Assembly: GCA_045603485.1 (NCBI GenBank)
Contig: JAZUMF010000073.1
Coordinates: 1 to 29,872 of the forward strand
DNA from: RGIG5952 sp045603485
GTDB lineage: Bacteria > Verrucomicrobiota > Kiritimatiellia > RFP12 > JAAYLN01
Reading direction: 5' to 3'
DNA length: 29,872 bases
Shown here piece after piece: positions 14,712 through 23,284 of this stretch. The translations under genes and the position numbers were made by a program. The notes under the pieces are model-generated. The model was not told the DNA's origin and searched no databases. It saw only the letters and a program-made list of their open reading frames with translations. Position 1 is the stretch's first letter. Every line of letters starts with the position of its first letter.

Positions 14712-16022
14712 ATGGAGACTTTTTATTCGCCGAACGATTCACGGTTTATCGGAAATTCCGATTCCGAATCAATTCAAAATGCCGTTGATGCCGCGGCTGA
14801 CGGTATGATAAGGACAGTTCGTATTCCGCGCATTTCAGCCCGCACCGGAGCTGATGAGTGGATTATTGACAAAGCGATTCTTCTCCCTTCGAATATTACG
14901 ATTGTCCTTGAGGATTGCCATCTTATACTCGCCGAGGGTGTTTATGACAATATTTTCCGTAATAAGAATATCTATTCCAATATTTCGAGGACGGCAGACG
15001 GGCGTCAATCGGGGATAAGAATCATAGGCGAGGGTGGTGCAATTCTTGACGGCGGCAAGGGAAATGATTTGCGCGAGAGAACCAGCGAGCAGGACGGCCG
15101 CCCCAATATCCGCTTTAATCATTTTGTCTTCCTGCATAATGTGACTGATTATGTGCTGGAGAATTTTTCCTGTCATAATCTCCGTTATTGGGCTATCAAT
15201 CAAACCTATTGCACAAACGGCAGAATTGAGAATATTAGATTCAACAGCGGTGAGCTTATCCCCAATCAGGATGGTATTGATGTTAGGGCAGGCTGCTCCA
15301 ATATCTACATAAATAATATCACAGGCCGCACGGGGGACGATGTTGTCGCTTTATCTGGCTTTGGCGCGGGAAGCGATGTTGAGAGATATTCGGTTGAGGG
15401 AATTTCGCCTGATATTCACGATATTACAATTACGAATGTTTTTGCGGACACCAATTATTCATTGGTTGTCTTGCGAAATACGGATGGCGTTAAGATGTAT
15501 CGTATATGGATTGAGAACATTCGCACCACTGATTGCCTTTATGGACCCCGCAGCGTCGTTCGTATCGGTGAAAATCTCTATTTCAAGGAGCGGACATCGA
15601 TAATCGGCGAAACCTATGATATTACCGTCAGGGGTGTTTATTCCTTGTGTCGAGGCACTATTTTTATCGGCGGAGCATTGATGAATTCCCATATTTCAGA
15701 TGTCTATGCAGGCGGTACATCGATGTCTGCCGTTTCGACATTTGCCAAAAACAGACTTGAGCCAAGGCAGCACAAGATTGCCTGGGGCGGCGCAACGATG
15801 GAAAATGTAGTTATTGAGAATGTCTACTATAATGGAGCCGCCGGCCATTGCGATGAAGAATGGATGAATGAACCCGGTACGCCATTCAGTGGGTGCGCCT
15901 TGGATTTTCGTCGTATGCGTCCTGATGATTATTTGAAAAATGTAGTTTTTCATGATATATTTAATAAAGTTGATTCTGAACTTTTTATGGTTTGTGAAGG
16001 ATTGACGCTCAATGTTAAATAA
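14712..16022 (+). CDS. GH28-like pectinase-fold glycoside hydrolase
   Basis: A 436-residue protein with AAGGAG 7 nt upstream. It starts with a pectin-lyase-fold front (DSESIQNAVDAAADG, LPSNITIVLEDCHLILAEGV, GEGGAILDGGKGNDLR), followed by coils of beta helix. GH28 motifs are present as NQDGID (185-190) and GDD (208-210), which carry the three catalytic aspartates of polygalacturonases. The usual Gly-His-Gly motif after them is not evident, so activity may differ from classical polygalacturonase. No signal peptide is visible, although the neighbours on the 3' side are secreted. It may act on imported oligosaccharides, or be exported by another route. Confidence 0.8.
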   Translation: METFYSPNDSRFIGNSDSESIQNAVDAAADGMIRTVRIPRISARTGADEWIIDKAILLPSNITIVLEDCHLILAEGVYDNIFRNKNIYSNISRTADGRQSGIRIIGEGGAILDGGKGNDLRERTSEQDGRPNIRFNHFVFLHNVTDYVLENFSCHNLRYWAINQTYCTNGRIENIRFNSGELIPNQDGIDVRAGCSNIYINNITGRTGDDVVALSGFGAGSDVERYSVEGISPDIHDITITNVFADTNYSLVVLRNTDGVKMYRIWIENIRTTDCLYGPRSVVRIGENLYFKERTSIIGETYDITVRGVYSLCRGTIFIGGALMNSHISDVYAGGTSMSAVSTFAKNRLEPRQHKIAWGGATMENVVIENVYYNGAAGHCDEEWMNEPGTPFSGCALDFRRMRPDDYLKNVVFHDIFNKVDSELFMVCEGLTLNVK

Positions 16023-16045
16023 CGGCTAGGCTAAAGGGTAGTAGG

Positions 16046-17182
16046 ATGAAAACTTTTGCATATCAAATCGTTGCTGTGATGTTATCAATTTTTTACGCTT
16101 GTTTTGCCATTGCGGAAGAGCGGAATGTTTGGTATTACGATTCGGGTGCAAAAGTTATTTCCAATGAAGTGTGGTCTTTGCCCGTCCATTCGTTGAGCGG
16201 TGGCAATTTGACTCTCGCCAGGACTAAGACTCTTATTGTAGGGTCTGGCGATTTGGATTTGTCAAACCTTTATCTGCGAACTTCAAACGGAAGCCTTTTG
16301 GAAATTACCAAGCTTGCGCTTGCCGATGGTTCTAACGGGAGTATTTTTTCTTCAACGGTATTCGAATCTATCAAGGCTGATGATGTCTCAGGCGTGCCAA
16401 TTGGATGTTTCAAGGATAATACGAGTCTTACAAATCTGATACTTTCATACCATTCATCTTTTAATAAGAAATTTAGCAATGACGCATTTCGCGGCTGCAC
16501 AAAATTGACTTGTGATATTAATCAGTTTGTGCCGCCATGGATTGTTTCAATCGGGAGTTACTGTTTTAACGGCTCGCCCCTTACGGGTAATCTTATTTTG
16601 ACAAATGTGTCAACTTTTGCCGTTAATAATGTAAATAATTCCTCCGCATTTTCTGCAACAAAACTGGAAGAGGTTGTATTAAAGGGCACTTTCACATCTT
16701 TGCCGTCATATCTTTTTTACAATTGCTCCGAATTAAGATATCTTTGCGTTGATGCCAATATTACTTTTATCGGTACTAAGGTTTTCCAAGGGTGTCCCGA
16801 GATACAACGATTAGAGTTTTTGGGTTATAAGGCATTTTCGCTCTCTACTTCCAGTACGGCATATAATTTTTTAAACTCTAAGAAAATATCTTCGGTTACT
16901 TTTAATGGACTTCCATTAGCAAGTGCCGACATTGATAAGATTCTTACCGGAGTTACTGCCGTCTCCTCAACTGACGCCAAAGGAAAGTCCTGTACTATAT
17001 ATGCGTCAAAGCGTATAAGTGATAGGGGGTGGAGTAAGCTTGCCGCAGGATTTGCCGATAAAGAACCGGAATACAAGCCGGATAATTCTTTTGGAGTTTA
17101 TCGCAATGGCTCGCGGAAGGCGTGGATGGTTCATAAGCGTTCCAGTTATGATTCGTTGCCGACAAAGTTTGAATTTCGATAA
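16046..17182 (+). CDS. secreted leucine-rich repeat protein, BspA type
   Basis: A 378-residue protein with a signal peptide (IVAVMLSIFYACFAIAEE) and AAAGGG 7 nt upstream. From residue about 85 there are irregular leucine-rich units of the BspA/LRR_5 kind, with the recurring aromatic/Cys pattern DAFRGCTKL, YCFNGSPL, LFYNCSELRYLCV and KVFQGCPEIQRLEF. Such proteins mediate adhesion or binding at the surface in gut and oral bacteria. It lies 23 nt after the GH28-like gene and 16 nt before the beta-helix gene, so it is likely part of the same transcript. No anchor is obvious at the C-terminus. Confidence 0.8.
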   Translation: MKTFAYQIVAVMLSIFYACFAIAEERNVWYYDSGAKVISNEVWSLPVHSLSGGNLTLARTKTLIVGSGDLDLSNLYLRTSNGSLLEITKLALADGSNGSIFSSTVFESIKADDVSGVPIGCFKDNTSLTNLILSYHSSFNKKFSNDAFRGCTKLTCDINQFVPPWIVSIGSYCFNGSPLTGNLILTNVSTFAVNNVNNSSAFSATKLEEVVLKGTFTSLPSYLFYNCSELRYLCVDANITFIGTKVFQGCPEIQRLEFLGYKAFSLSTSSTAYNFLNSKKISSVTFNGLPLASADIDKILTGVTAVSSTDAKGKSCTIYASKRISDRGWSKLAAGFADKEPEYKPDNSFGVYRNGSRKAWMVHKRSSYDSLPTKFEFR

Positions 17183-17198
17183 GGTTTTAGGAGGGAGT

Positions 17199-18830
17199 AT
17201 GAAATATTGTGTTTTTGCCGTTGCGCTGTTGTTTGTCATATCTCCGCTTTTTGCGACCACTTGGTATGCAGCTCCTGAAGGCGCTGCAGATGGAGACTGC
17301 TTAACCCCTGAAACAGCTGGCACTCTTGCCTTGGCGGTATCGAAGGCAAAGTCTAGCGGGGATGTTATTCAGCTGGCGGCGGGAACATATTACTCAACCA
17401 ATGCACCGATTACTCTCTCAGTCGCAGAAATCACCCTTAAAGGAGCGACTGAAGACCCAATGCAAACAATCATCCGCGGCCCAGGCACGACAAAATCAAT
17501 GACTGGACTTGTTGTTACCAAAAAGGCTACAATCCGTGATTTGACAATTTGCAATTATTACTCTACAGGCAAAGGCGGTGCCGCCGTTGCAGGCGCAAAT
17601 GGCTCAGCCACGCAAGCCTCAAACCTGACCGCTGTCAATTGCCGCATAGAAAATAACACGATGAAAAGTAGCGGCAATAACAGTAGATACAATACGGCAT
17701 CAATCGTTTATGGCGGCACTTGGACCAATTGCGTCTTTGCCGGTAACAGAAATAACAGCGGAAATGGCGGCGCCGCCGACAGCGGAACATTTTACAATTG
17801 CCATTTTACAAATAACATAGCGAAATATTACGGAGGTGCGCTTCATAAAGGGAATTCATATAATTGCGGCTTTTATAAAAACAGCACAACCGATAGCGGA
17901 TGTTGCGCCGGTGCCGTTTACGGAGGTTCGCATTGGAATGGTACCTTTGTTGCCAACTCAAGTATTGTAGGCGGTGCAGGAGCTGTGGCAGGAGCCGACA
18001 AAGGCTACTTTTATGATTGCGTCTTTAAAAATAATGTAGCGACTCAAGGATATGACGGTGGTGGCGCATTGTCTAGAGTGTCTGCATATAATTGCACATT
18101 TATCGGCAATTCTGCAAGCAACGGCAATGGATGCGGCGGAGCTGGCAAGGGCGGTACATTTACCGATTGTTATTTTCAAAACAATAAGACCGGCAATAGC
18201 GGTCAGGGCGGCGCATTGTATGAAGCCACGGCAATCAGATGTTACTTTTATGGTAATTCCGCCCGCGGCGGATCAGGCACATATAATTGCACAGTCAGTT
18301 ATTCCGTCTATTCCAATAATGTGGCATTGACAACCTACGACGGTAACGGTGTCGCATTTACTAGCGGTACCGTCAAGAATTGCTTAATCATAAAAAATAC
18401 CAGTACTAGGAAAAATACAGGCATTATGAAAGACGCCACCGTTATCAATTGCACAATTGTGGGAAATACCATTTATACTGCGGCTGCCGGTACTGCGACC
18501 GATGGCACATACAAGAACTGCATATTTTCAGGCAACACGCGTGATATCGTCGGCGGCACCCATTCAAATTCGCTCTACTCGACATCGTCAGGTTCGCCAG
18601 CCCTCTATAACTGCATCAAGACATCAGATGTAAAGTTTAATGCCGGTAAAGACACTAAGTACCCATATTATGCTTTAAGAGCTGATTCGCCCGCCCGAGA
18701 TGCAGGAGTTGATGTGGGCTGGACTAAAGATTCCACGGATCTTTTTGGCAAGAAGCGTCTAAAAGGCAAAGAAGTCGACCTCGGGTGTTATGAATATCAA
18801 ACACCTGGCTTGACATTTATTGTACAATAA
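17199..18830 (+). CDS. secreted right-handed beta-helix repeat protein
   Basis: A 543-residue protein. The frame is open from 17019, but ATG 17199 has AGGAGG just upstream and starts a clean signal peptide (YCVFAVALLFVISPLFA). Residues 20-110 are a typical beta-helix cap (LALAVSKAKSSGDVIQLAAG). Then come at least ten coils of about 25-30 residues built on a theme like FYNCHFTNNIAKYYGGALHK and YNCTFIGNSASNGNGCGGAG, rich in Asn, Gly and Cys, like polymorphic outer membrane protein repeats. The end, SPARDAGVDVG followed by VDLGCYEYQ, is the standard closing motif of these proteins. It is probably a surface adhesin or polysaccharide-binding protein. No autotransporter barrel is present. Confidence 0.85.
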   Translation: MKYCVFAVALLFVISPLFATTWYAAPEGAADGDCLTPETAGTLALAVSKAKSSGDVIQLAAGTYYSTNAPITLSVAEITLKGATEDPMQTIIRGPGTTKSMTGLVVTKKATIRDLTICNYYSTGKGGAAVAGANGSATQASNLTAVNCRIENNTMKSSGNNSRYNTASIVYGGTWTNCVFAGNRNNSGNGGAADSGTFYNCHFTNNIAKYYGGALHKGNSYNCGFYKNSTTDSGCCAGAVYGGSHWNGTFVANSSIVGGAGAVAGADKGYFYDCVFKNNVATQGYDGGGALSRVSAYNCTFIGNSASNGNGCGGAGKGGTFTDCYFQNNKTGNSGQGGALYEATAIRCYFYGNSARGGSGTYNCTVSYSVYSNNVALTTYDGNGVAFTSGTVKNCLIIKNTSTRKNTGIMKDATVINCTIVGNTIYTAAAGTATDGTYKNCIFSGNTRDIVGGTHSNSLYSTSSGSPALYNCIKTSDVKFNAGKDTKYPYYALRADSPARDAGVDVGWTKDSTDLFGKKRLKGKEVDLGCYEYQTPGLTFIVQ

Positions 18831-18874
18831 TTTTTCACTAACTCATCACTACTATTGAAAGGTTGGGATACAAC

Positions 18875-20287
18875 ATGACTTCTGAAAAAACTTTAACTGT
18901 CGATTTTACAACTGAAATTGGGCGCATAAGACCTGAGCTTCACAGTTCAGGCTTTGGTGCAATGATTGAAGGCTGCCCCCAAGAGTCGATTAACGATATA
19001 AAGTCAATGGGCTTCAAGGCTGCGCGCACTCACGATTGGGCTCTTCTAAATGCCAATCAGCATGTTTGCGATTATCATCAAATATTCCCCTTGATGCATC
19101 TTGATCCAGCCAATCCCGACAATTATGTCTTCGCTCCCACAGATTATCTCTTAAAGCGTACCCGCGAAGAAATCGGTTGTGATATATTTTTCCGCCTCGG
19201 CGCCTCTATTGAGCATTCCGGACCAAATGTTCACTTCAATACTGTGATACCTGAAGATTTTGAAAAGGTCGCCGAAACCTTTGCCGCAACAATCCGTCAC
19301 TATAATCGCGGCTGGGCCAACGGCTTTGAATGGGGAATCAAGTATTGGGAAATCTGGAATGAGCCAGATGGCACCAACAATATGTGGTGCCTTCCCGATG
19401 GCGATGGCGGCAAAGGCTCGACACCCGAAGAAATCGCAGCAGACAGAAATGCCCGCGACCAAAAGCGTTTTGACCTGTTTGTCAAATTCTTCGTCGTATG
19501 TCTCAAGCGCATCAAGAGCGAATTTCCCGAAGTCAAAGTTGGCGGCCCCGCCCTATGCTGGATGAATGAAGGCTATTTTGCAGCCATACTGGAGGCGTGC
19601 AAGAAAGAAGGCATAGCCCCCGACTTTATTTCCTGGCACCATTATACCGGTCACATCCCCATTGTTATGGATGCAATCGACAAAGGCCGCGCTCTTTGCG
19701 ATAAGTATGGCTTTAAGGATTGCGAGCTCATAATTAACGAATGGCATTTTATGGGACCTGGCGGCTTTGGCGCATTGCGGAGCCTCGATCCTGAGGTAAG
19801 GCTCAAGGTTTGGTCCGGCCCAACCTCGCACAACGGAATTGATTCCTCATGCTTCAACTTGTCGCTTCTTTCAAAATTCCAAACATCAAAGCTGGATCAG
19901 GCATACTATTATGGCTGTCGCCATACCGGGGCGTGGGGATACAAAGAGTCATATTCTAAATACAAAGTCTATTACGGACTCAAGATGTTTGGAGACTTTA
20001 TCAAGGCACTCCCCGTAATATGCGATTCAACAAGCAATGGCACAGTTACGATTCTTGCCTGCAAGAGCGAAAACGGCTGGAAGAAAGGCTTTATCGTTTC
20101 TGATTATCTCGGAGATTCTTCGGAGATAACGATAGAGGTGAAGGGAGTTCCTCAAGATGCGGAGGCTCTGGTTTGGGCCCACGACAACGAGCGTAATCTT
20201 GAGCTAATCCGCGTGCCATTTGTCAACGGCCTGTTGACATTGAAGAAGTCATCCGCCGGTAGTGCAGCATTCTCCGTCTGGTTCTAA
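18875..20287 (+). CDS. GH39-like glycosidase (beta-xylosidase type)
   Basis: A 470-residue protein with an AAAGG site before ATG 18875. TTG 18863 is possible but less likely. It shows the (beta/alpha)8 pattern of clan A. YWEIWNEP (157-164) contains the acid/base E163 and LIINEW (285-290) contains the nucleophile E289. The N-terminal MGFKAARTHDW and the central SWHHYTGH agree with GH39. There is a C-terminal beta domain from about residue 385. No signal peptide is visible, so it probably acts inside the cell on xylo-oligosaccharides or related sugars. It closes the block that begins with BatD, and an inverted repeat follows. Confidence 0.85.
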   Translation: MTSEKTLTVDFTTEIGRIRPELHSSGFGAMIEGCPQESINDIKSMGFKAARTHDWALLNANQHVCDYHQIFPLMHLDPANPDNYVFAPTDYLLKRTREEIGCDIFFRLGASIEHSGPNVHFNTVIPEDFEKVAETFAATIRHYNRGWANGFEWGIKYWEIWNEPDGTNNMWCLPDGDGGKGSTPEEIAADRNARDQKRFDLFVKFFVVCLKRIKSEFPEVKVGGPALCWMNEGYFAAILEACKKEGIAPDFISWHHYTGHIPIVMDAIDKGRALCDKYGFKDCELIINEWHFMGPGGFGALRSLDPEVRLKVWSGPTSHNGIDSSCFNLSLLSKFQTSKLDQAYYYGCRHTGAWGYKESYSKYKVYYGLKMFGDFIKALPVICDSTSNGTVTILACKSENGWKKGFIVSDYLGDSSEITIEVKGVPQDAEALVWAHDNERNLELIRVPFVNGLLTLKKSSAGSAAFSVWF

Positions 20288-20313
20288 TAGGGCGGCCTTG
20301 TCTATAATATCCG

Positions 20314-20368
20314 ACAGGATTAACAAGATTCGCATGACCAAAGTGCAAAAAAATCTTGTTAATCCTGT
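20314..20368. repeat. 17-bp perfect inverted repeat (GATTAACAAGAT type)
   Basis: ACAGGATTAACAAGATT (20314-20330) and its exact reverse complement (20352-20368) flank a 21-nt loop. The word resembles dispersed GATTAACAAGAT-type repeats that I recall from many bacterial genomes. It lies 26 nt after the glycosidase stop. The stem could serve as a terminator, but the sequence after it is A-rich first and only reaches a T run at about 20,400. It may instead be a mobile REP-like sequence. Confidence 0.75.
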
Positions 20369-20497
20369 TAAAAAATCATCATCGAAATTTTTCTTAACAG
20401 TTTTTTTACCGCTCATTTACAACCATTGTATAGTTATTTGCAAAGTGATATACAGCGAATTGTTTTCGGGGTTGGATATCCGTATTCGGGAGGTTCT

Positions 20498-21163
20498 ATG
20501 TCTCAGAGAGTTTTAACTTTTATCGCTGCGTTGATAGCAGTTTTTTATTCGTTTGATTTGAGTGCCTGGATGGAGCCATGGGAGCCTAAGTTGAACTGCG
20601 TGCGAGCAGAGCTCACTGTTTTGCCTGCTGATACGGTGACGGCGTTTCTGATTCAGCATTGTGACGATTACCAATACAGTGCGAAGTATTCGGAGGGTGG
20701 CGAGATTGATTTAAATGGAGACGGAATAAAGGATTATGTCTTTTTCGTTCCGTGGATGGGCAACGGATTAAATGCCAGTGGCTATAATGCACACTTTATG
20801 GTTTCGGATGGTAAGGGCGGCATGATTGAAAATAAACTGGAGGGATTCGGGTCGAGTTTGGAGGATATCGTAACGGTCAATGGAAAGATTTATTGCAGGC
20901 ATTCCGATTTTTTCAATGATTTTGAAAAGAGTGACCATAATCACTGGGTGTTTCAGTTCTTTTCATTTGGGAAAGACGGTGTCATGAGGAATGCAAATCA
21001 TGAAATCGGCAACCATTTGCCGGCTGTTACGATTTACTATTCAAAGCCAAGGTTCAAGCAGATTGAGTTGACGCCTGCCGACCGTCAGAAGATTCTTGAT
21101 GAGACAAAGCCTTTATCGAAAAAATATAACCCGTATAAGAAATACATTTTGCAATATCAATGA
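20498..21163 (+). CDS. secreted protein with FG-GAP-like calcium motif
   Basis: A 221-residue protein. ATG 20498 has GGGAGG 6-8 nt upstream and starts a signal peptide (VLTFIAALIAVFYSFDLSA). GEIDLNGDGIKDYVFFVP (residues about 68-85) is an FG-GAP/VCBS-type calcium loop, DxNxDGxxDY. The rest looks like a single beta-rich domain of unknown function. The C-terminus is basic (KKYNPYKKYILQYQ). It stands alone between the inverted repeat and the rhodanese gene, 25 nt before the latter, and may share a transcript with it. Confidence 0.7.
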   Translation: MSQRVLTFIAALIAVFYSFDLSAWMEPWEPKLNCVRAELTVLPADTVTAFLIQHCDDYQYSAKYSEGGEIDLNGDGIKDYVFFVPWMGNGLNASGYNAHFMVSDGKGGMIENKLEGFGSSLEDIVTVNGKIYCRHSDFFNDFEKSDHNHWVFQFFSFGKDGVMRNANHEIGNHLPAVTIYYSKPRFKQIELTPADRQKILDETKPLSKKYNPYKKYILQYQ

Positions 21164-21188
21164 TGTGGCTGCTGAGAGGAGATAACGA

Positions 21189-21551
21189 ATGAGAAACTTA
21201 ACTGAAATAATGATGGTGGTTTTGGTTGTTGTCGCGGCATTGTTTGCGGGATGTCTCGGCTTAAAGGGAAGGGGAGAAATCGTGAAATTACCTGATAATG
21301 CTGTTTTGTTGGATGTCCGTCAGCCTGGTGAGTTTAATGCAGGGCATATTGCCGGGGCTGTGCTGGTGCCGCACGATACGATTAAGGATAAAATCGCTTC
21401 TGTCGTGCCTGATAAAGAAACTCCTGTGTATGTCTATTGCAGATCTGGTCGTCGCTCTGCGATGGCGGTAAGGAGTATGAGGTCTTTGGGATATACAAAT
21501 CTGATTGATTTGGGTGGAATGGCTGAGGCGAGAGAGCGTCTCGGGAAATAA
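21189..21551 (+). CDS. rhodanese-like sulfurtransferase lipoprotein
   Basis: A 120-residue protein with AGAGGAG 7 nt upstream. The N-terminus ends in a lipobox LFAGC, with Cys22 as the likely lipidated residue. The rest is a single rhodanese domain: VLLDVRQPGEFNAGHIAGAV, then the active-site loop CRSGRRSA with the catalytic cysteine, then LGYTNLIDLGGM. Single-domain rhodaneses carry persulfide sulfur, and this one would sit on the periplasmic face of a membrane. The short length is normal for the family. The physiological sulfur donor cannot be read from the context. Confidence 0.9.
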   Translation: MRNLTEIMMVVLVVVAALFAGCLGLKGRGEIVKLPDNAVLLDVRQPGEFNAGHIAGAVLVPHDTIKDKIASVVPDKETPVYVYCRSGRRSAMAVRSMRSLGYTNLIDLGGMAEARERLGK

Positions 21552-21598
21552 TCGGCCAATGGTTTTTTTACTGTAATAGTATTGCGGGGATAATTGGA

Positions 21599-22156
21599 AT
21601 GAAGAAAAATTTCGGAAAGAAAAATTGGATGTTTCCGATGCCTGTTTTGATGATTGGCACTTATGACGAGGATGGTACGCCGAATATGATGAATGCGGCG
21701 TGGGGCGGCGTGACGCTAGAGGATGAAATAACCATCTGCATCGACACCGCGCACAAGACATGGGCGAATATCGCGGCGCGCAAGGCGTTTACAGTTGCAT
21801 TCGGGACGGCTGATACTGTTTGCTCTTGCGATTATCTCGGTATTGTAAGCGGCAACACCGCTCCTGACAAGGTGGCGCGAAGCGGGTTTACCGCTTTGAG
21901 GAGCGAGTTTGTTGACGCTCCTGTGATGGCCGAGTTGCCACTAGTTCTTGAGTGCGAGCTTGTTTCAATGAATGAGGATAATTGCAATGTCGTCGGCCGT
22001 ATTCTTAATTGTGCAGTCGAGGAGTCTATGCTGACTGACGGTAAGCCCGACGCCGCCAAGATGAAGCCTATCTGCTTTGACCCATGCGCGCACCTTTACC
22101 GCATTATGGGTAATGTTGTCGATAAGGCGTTTTCTTGCGGAAAGAAACTGTTATAG
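21599..22156 (+). CDS. flavin reductase-like FMN-binding protein
   Basis: A 185-residue protein. The order MPVLMIGTYDEDGTPNMMNA, WGGVTLEDEITICI, HKTWANIAARKAFTVAF and then DYLGIVSGNTAPDKVARSGF is that of the flavin reductase/HpaC-like split-barrel family, which binds FMN. Such small proteins reduce flavin for partner enzymes or act as flavoredoxins. Several cysteines (in CSCDYLG and FSCGKK) are typical of the anaerobic flavoredoxin-like branch. No partner oxygenase is nearby. The gene lies 47 nt after the rhodanese gene and precedes a strong promoter. Confidence 0.85.
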   Translation: MKKNFGKKNWMFPMPVLMIGTYDEDGTPNMMNAAWGGVTLEDEITICIDTAHKTWANIAARKAFTVAFGTADTVCSCDYLGIVSGNTAPDKVARSGFTALRSEFVDAPVMAELPLVLECELVSMNEDNCNVVGRILNCAVEESMLTDGKPDAAKMKPICFDPCAHLYRIMGNVVDKAFSCGKKLL

Positions 22157-22196
22157 AGAATATCCTGCATGGCTGTCGATGACAACCCTGCCGAGT

Positions 22197-22226
22197 TTGA
22201 CATCGTGAGAGGCAATAGTCTATACT
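22197..22226 (+). promoter_or_regulatory. promoter of the coiled-coil membrane protein gene
   Basis: TTGACA (22197-22202), an 18-nt spacer and TATACT (22221-22226). The expected start of transcription near 22,233 leaves about 34 nt of leader before ATG 22267. Confidence 0.75.
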
Positions 22227-22266
22227 TGAAGTATTGATTTTGCATAGTTCTGAGATAGGTTTTATT

Positions 22267-23271
22267 ATGTCTGAAGTTCCTCCTAAACAACCGATGAATA
22301 CCTCTGATTCTGTTCGTATGAACAGCGCAGAGGGATTGCCTCAATATAATGACCCCAATGCACAGCCTCAGATGGAAGGCTCTTTTGGGCCATCGGTTGC
22401 CGCCATGGGCGGCTATGTGGCTTTGCGTAATCAGGCATCGGGTGGAGACGCTTATGCCGTAATCAAGGCCTTCCAGGATTATATGGAGCAGGAGCGTGCA
22501 CGCGCCCAGCGCCGTACAATGGTTCTTGTCGCCTCCTTTGCCGCTGTCTTGGTTGTTGTGATTGTTGGTTTTTTTGTTATGTGGTTTGCGACCGTTAGGG
22601 GTATGCAGGGAACTCAGTCTGATTTGATTGCTGCGACGCTCGGCAATATGCAGCAGCAGGTTTTACAGGCACAAAAGGCGCAGGAGGATGCCGCGCGTAA
22701 GGCAGAGACCGACAAGGCGAACGCCGAAGCCGCTGTTGCGGCGGCTCTTGCTAAAATTAAGGCTGAAGACGCCGCCGCCCGCGAGGCTGAGCGTAAGGCT
22801 CGGGAGGAGGCTTCAAAAAAGGCCGCCGAGAATGACAAGGCTGAATCTCAGGCACTATCGGATGCTCTTGCCAAGATGACGGCTACGCTCGAGGAGGTTA
22901 AGAAGGATAACGAGTCTTTGCGTGCTGCTGTACGGGCCGCCGCGGCTGAGAAGGTTGCGGTCGTGCCAAAGGCGGCTCCGGTCGCAACTAAGGCTCCCTC
23001 TCAAAAGGGGCGGTCCGTGAACCCGCCTGTCGCGAAACCTGCGGCTTCTCAGACCAAGGCTGTCGAGAGCGCAAAGGCTCCTGCCGCTAAGCCCGCTGCC
23101 GATAAGAAGGCCGTTCAGCGCGTGGAGGTCCGTAAGGACGCTCCTGCAATTACGATTAAGCGCAGTCAGCCTCCAAAGGGGTTCAAGAATGAGTCAATGG
23201 CGCTTCCTGTCGGCAAGGATGGCAAGGAGAGCGTCAACTGGAATTTTCTTCTTCCAACGCAGGCAAATTAG
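22267..23271 (+). CDS. membrane-anchored Ala/Lys-rich coiled-coil protein
   Basis: A 334-residue protein starting at ATG 22267. Residues 1-82 are polar, ending in an Arg-rich run (RARAQRR). One membrane helix spans about 85-109 (MVLVASFAAVLVVVIVGFFV). A long Ala/Glu/Lys coiled coil runs from about 115 to 230 (KAETDKANAEAAVAAALAKI and similar), like TolA. The part after that is rich in Pro, Ala and Lys (AAPVATKAPSQKGR) and looks extended. The orientation would place the coiled coil outside the inner membrane, so an envelope-spanning structural role is likely. No TonB/TolA C-terminal domain is recognisable. The ending VNWNFLLPTQAN is more ordered than the linker. Confidence 0.75.
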   Translation: MSEVPPKQPMNTSDSVRMNSAEGLPQYNDPNAQPQMEGSFGPSVAAMGGYVALRNQASGGDAYAVIKAFQDYMEQERARAQRRTMVLVASFAAVLVVVIVGFFVMWFATVRGMQGTQSDLIAATLGNMQQQVLQAQKAQEDAARKAETDKANAEAAVAAALAKIKAEDAAAREAERKAREEASKKAAENDKAESQALSDALAKMTATLEEVKKDNESLRAAVRAAAAEKVAVVPKAAPVATKAPSQKGRSVNPPVAKPAASQTKAVESAKAPAAKPAADKKAVQRVEVRKDAPAITIKRSQPPKGFKNESMALPVGKDGKESVNWNFLLPTQAN

Positions 23272-23284
23272 TGTGGTGCAGTTT

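Noticed and set aside
17019..17198. Upstream extension of the beta-helix protein
   Set aside because: It overlaps the leucine-rich protein gene. AGGAGG and a signal peptide mark ATG 17199 as the start.
17640..18560. Possible CRISPR-like or tandem DNA repeat array in the beta-helix gene
   Set aside because: The periodicity is at protein level (beta-helix coils); the DNA units vary in length and sequence and keep the reading frame.
22614..22879. Ala-rich and Arg-rich frames opposite or within the coiled-coil gene
   Set aside because: They are shadows caused by the GC-rich repetitive codons of the gene at 22267.
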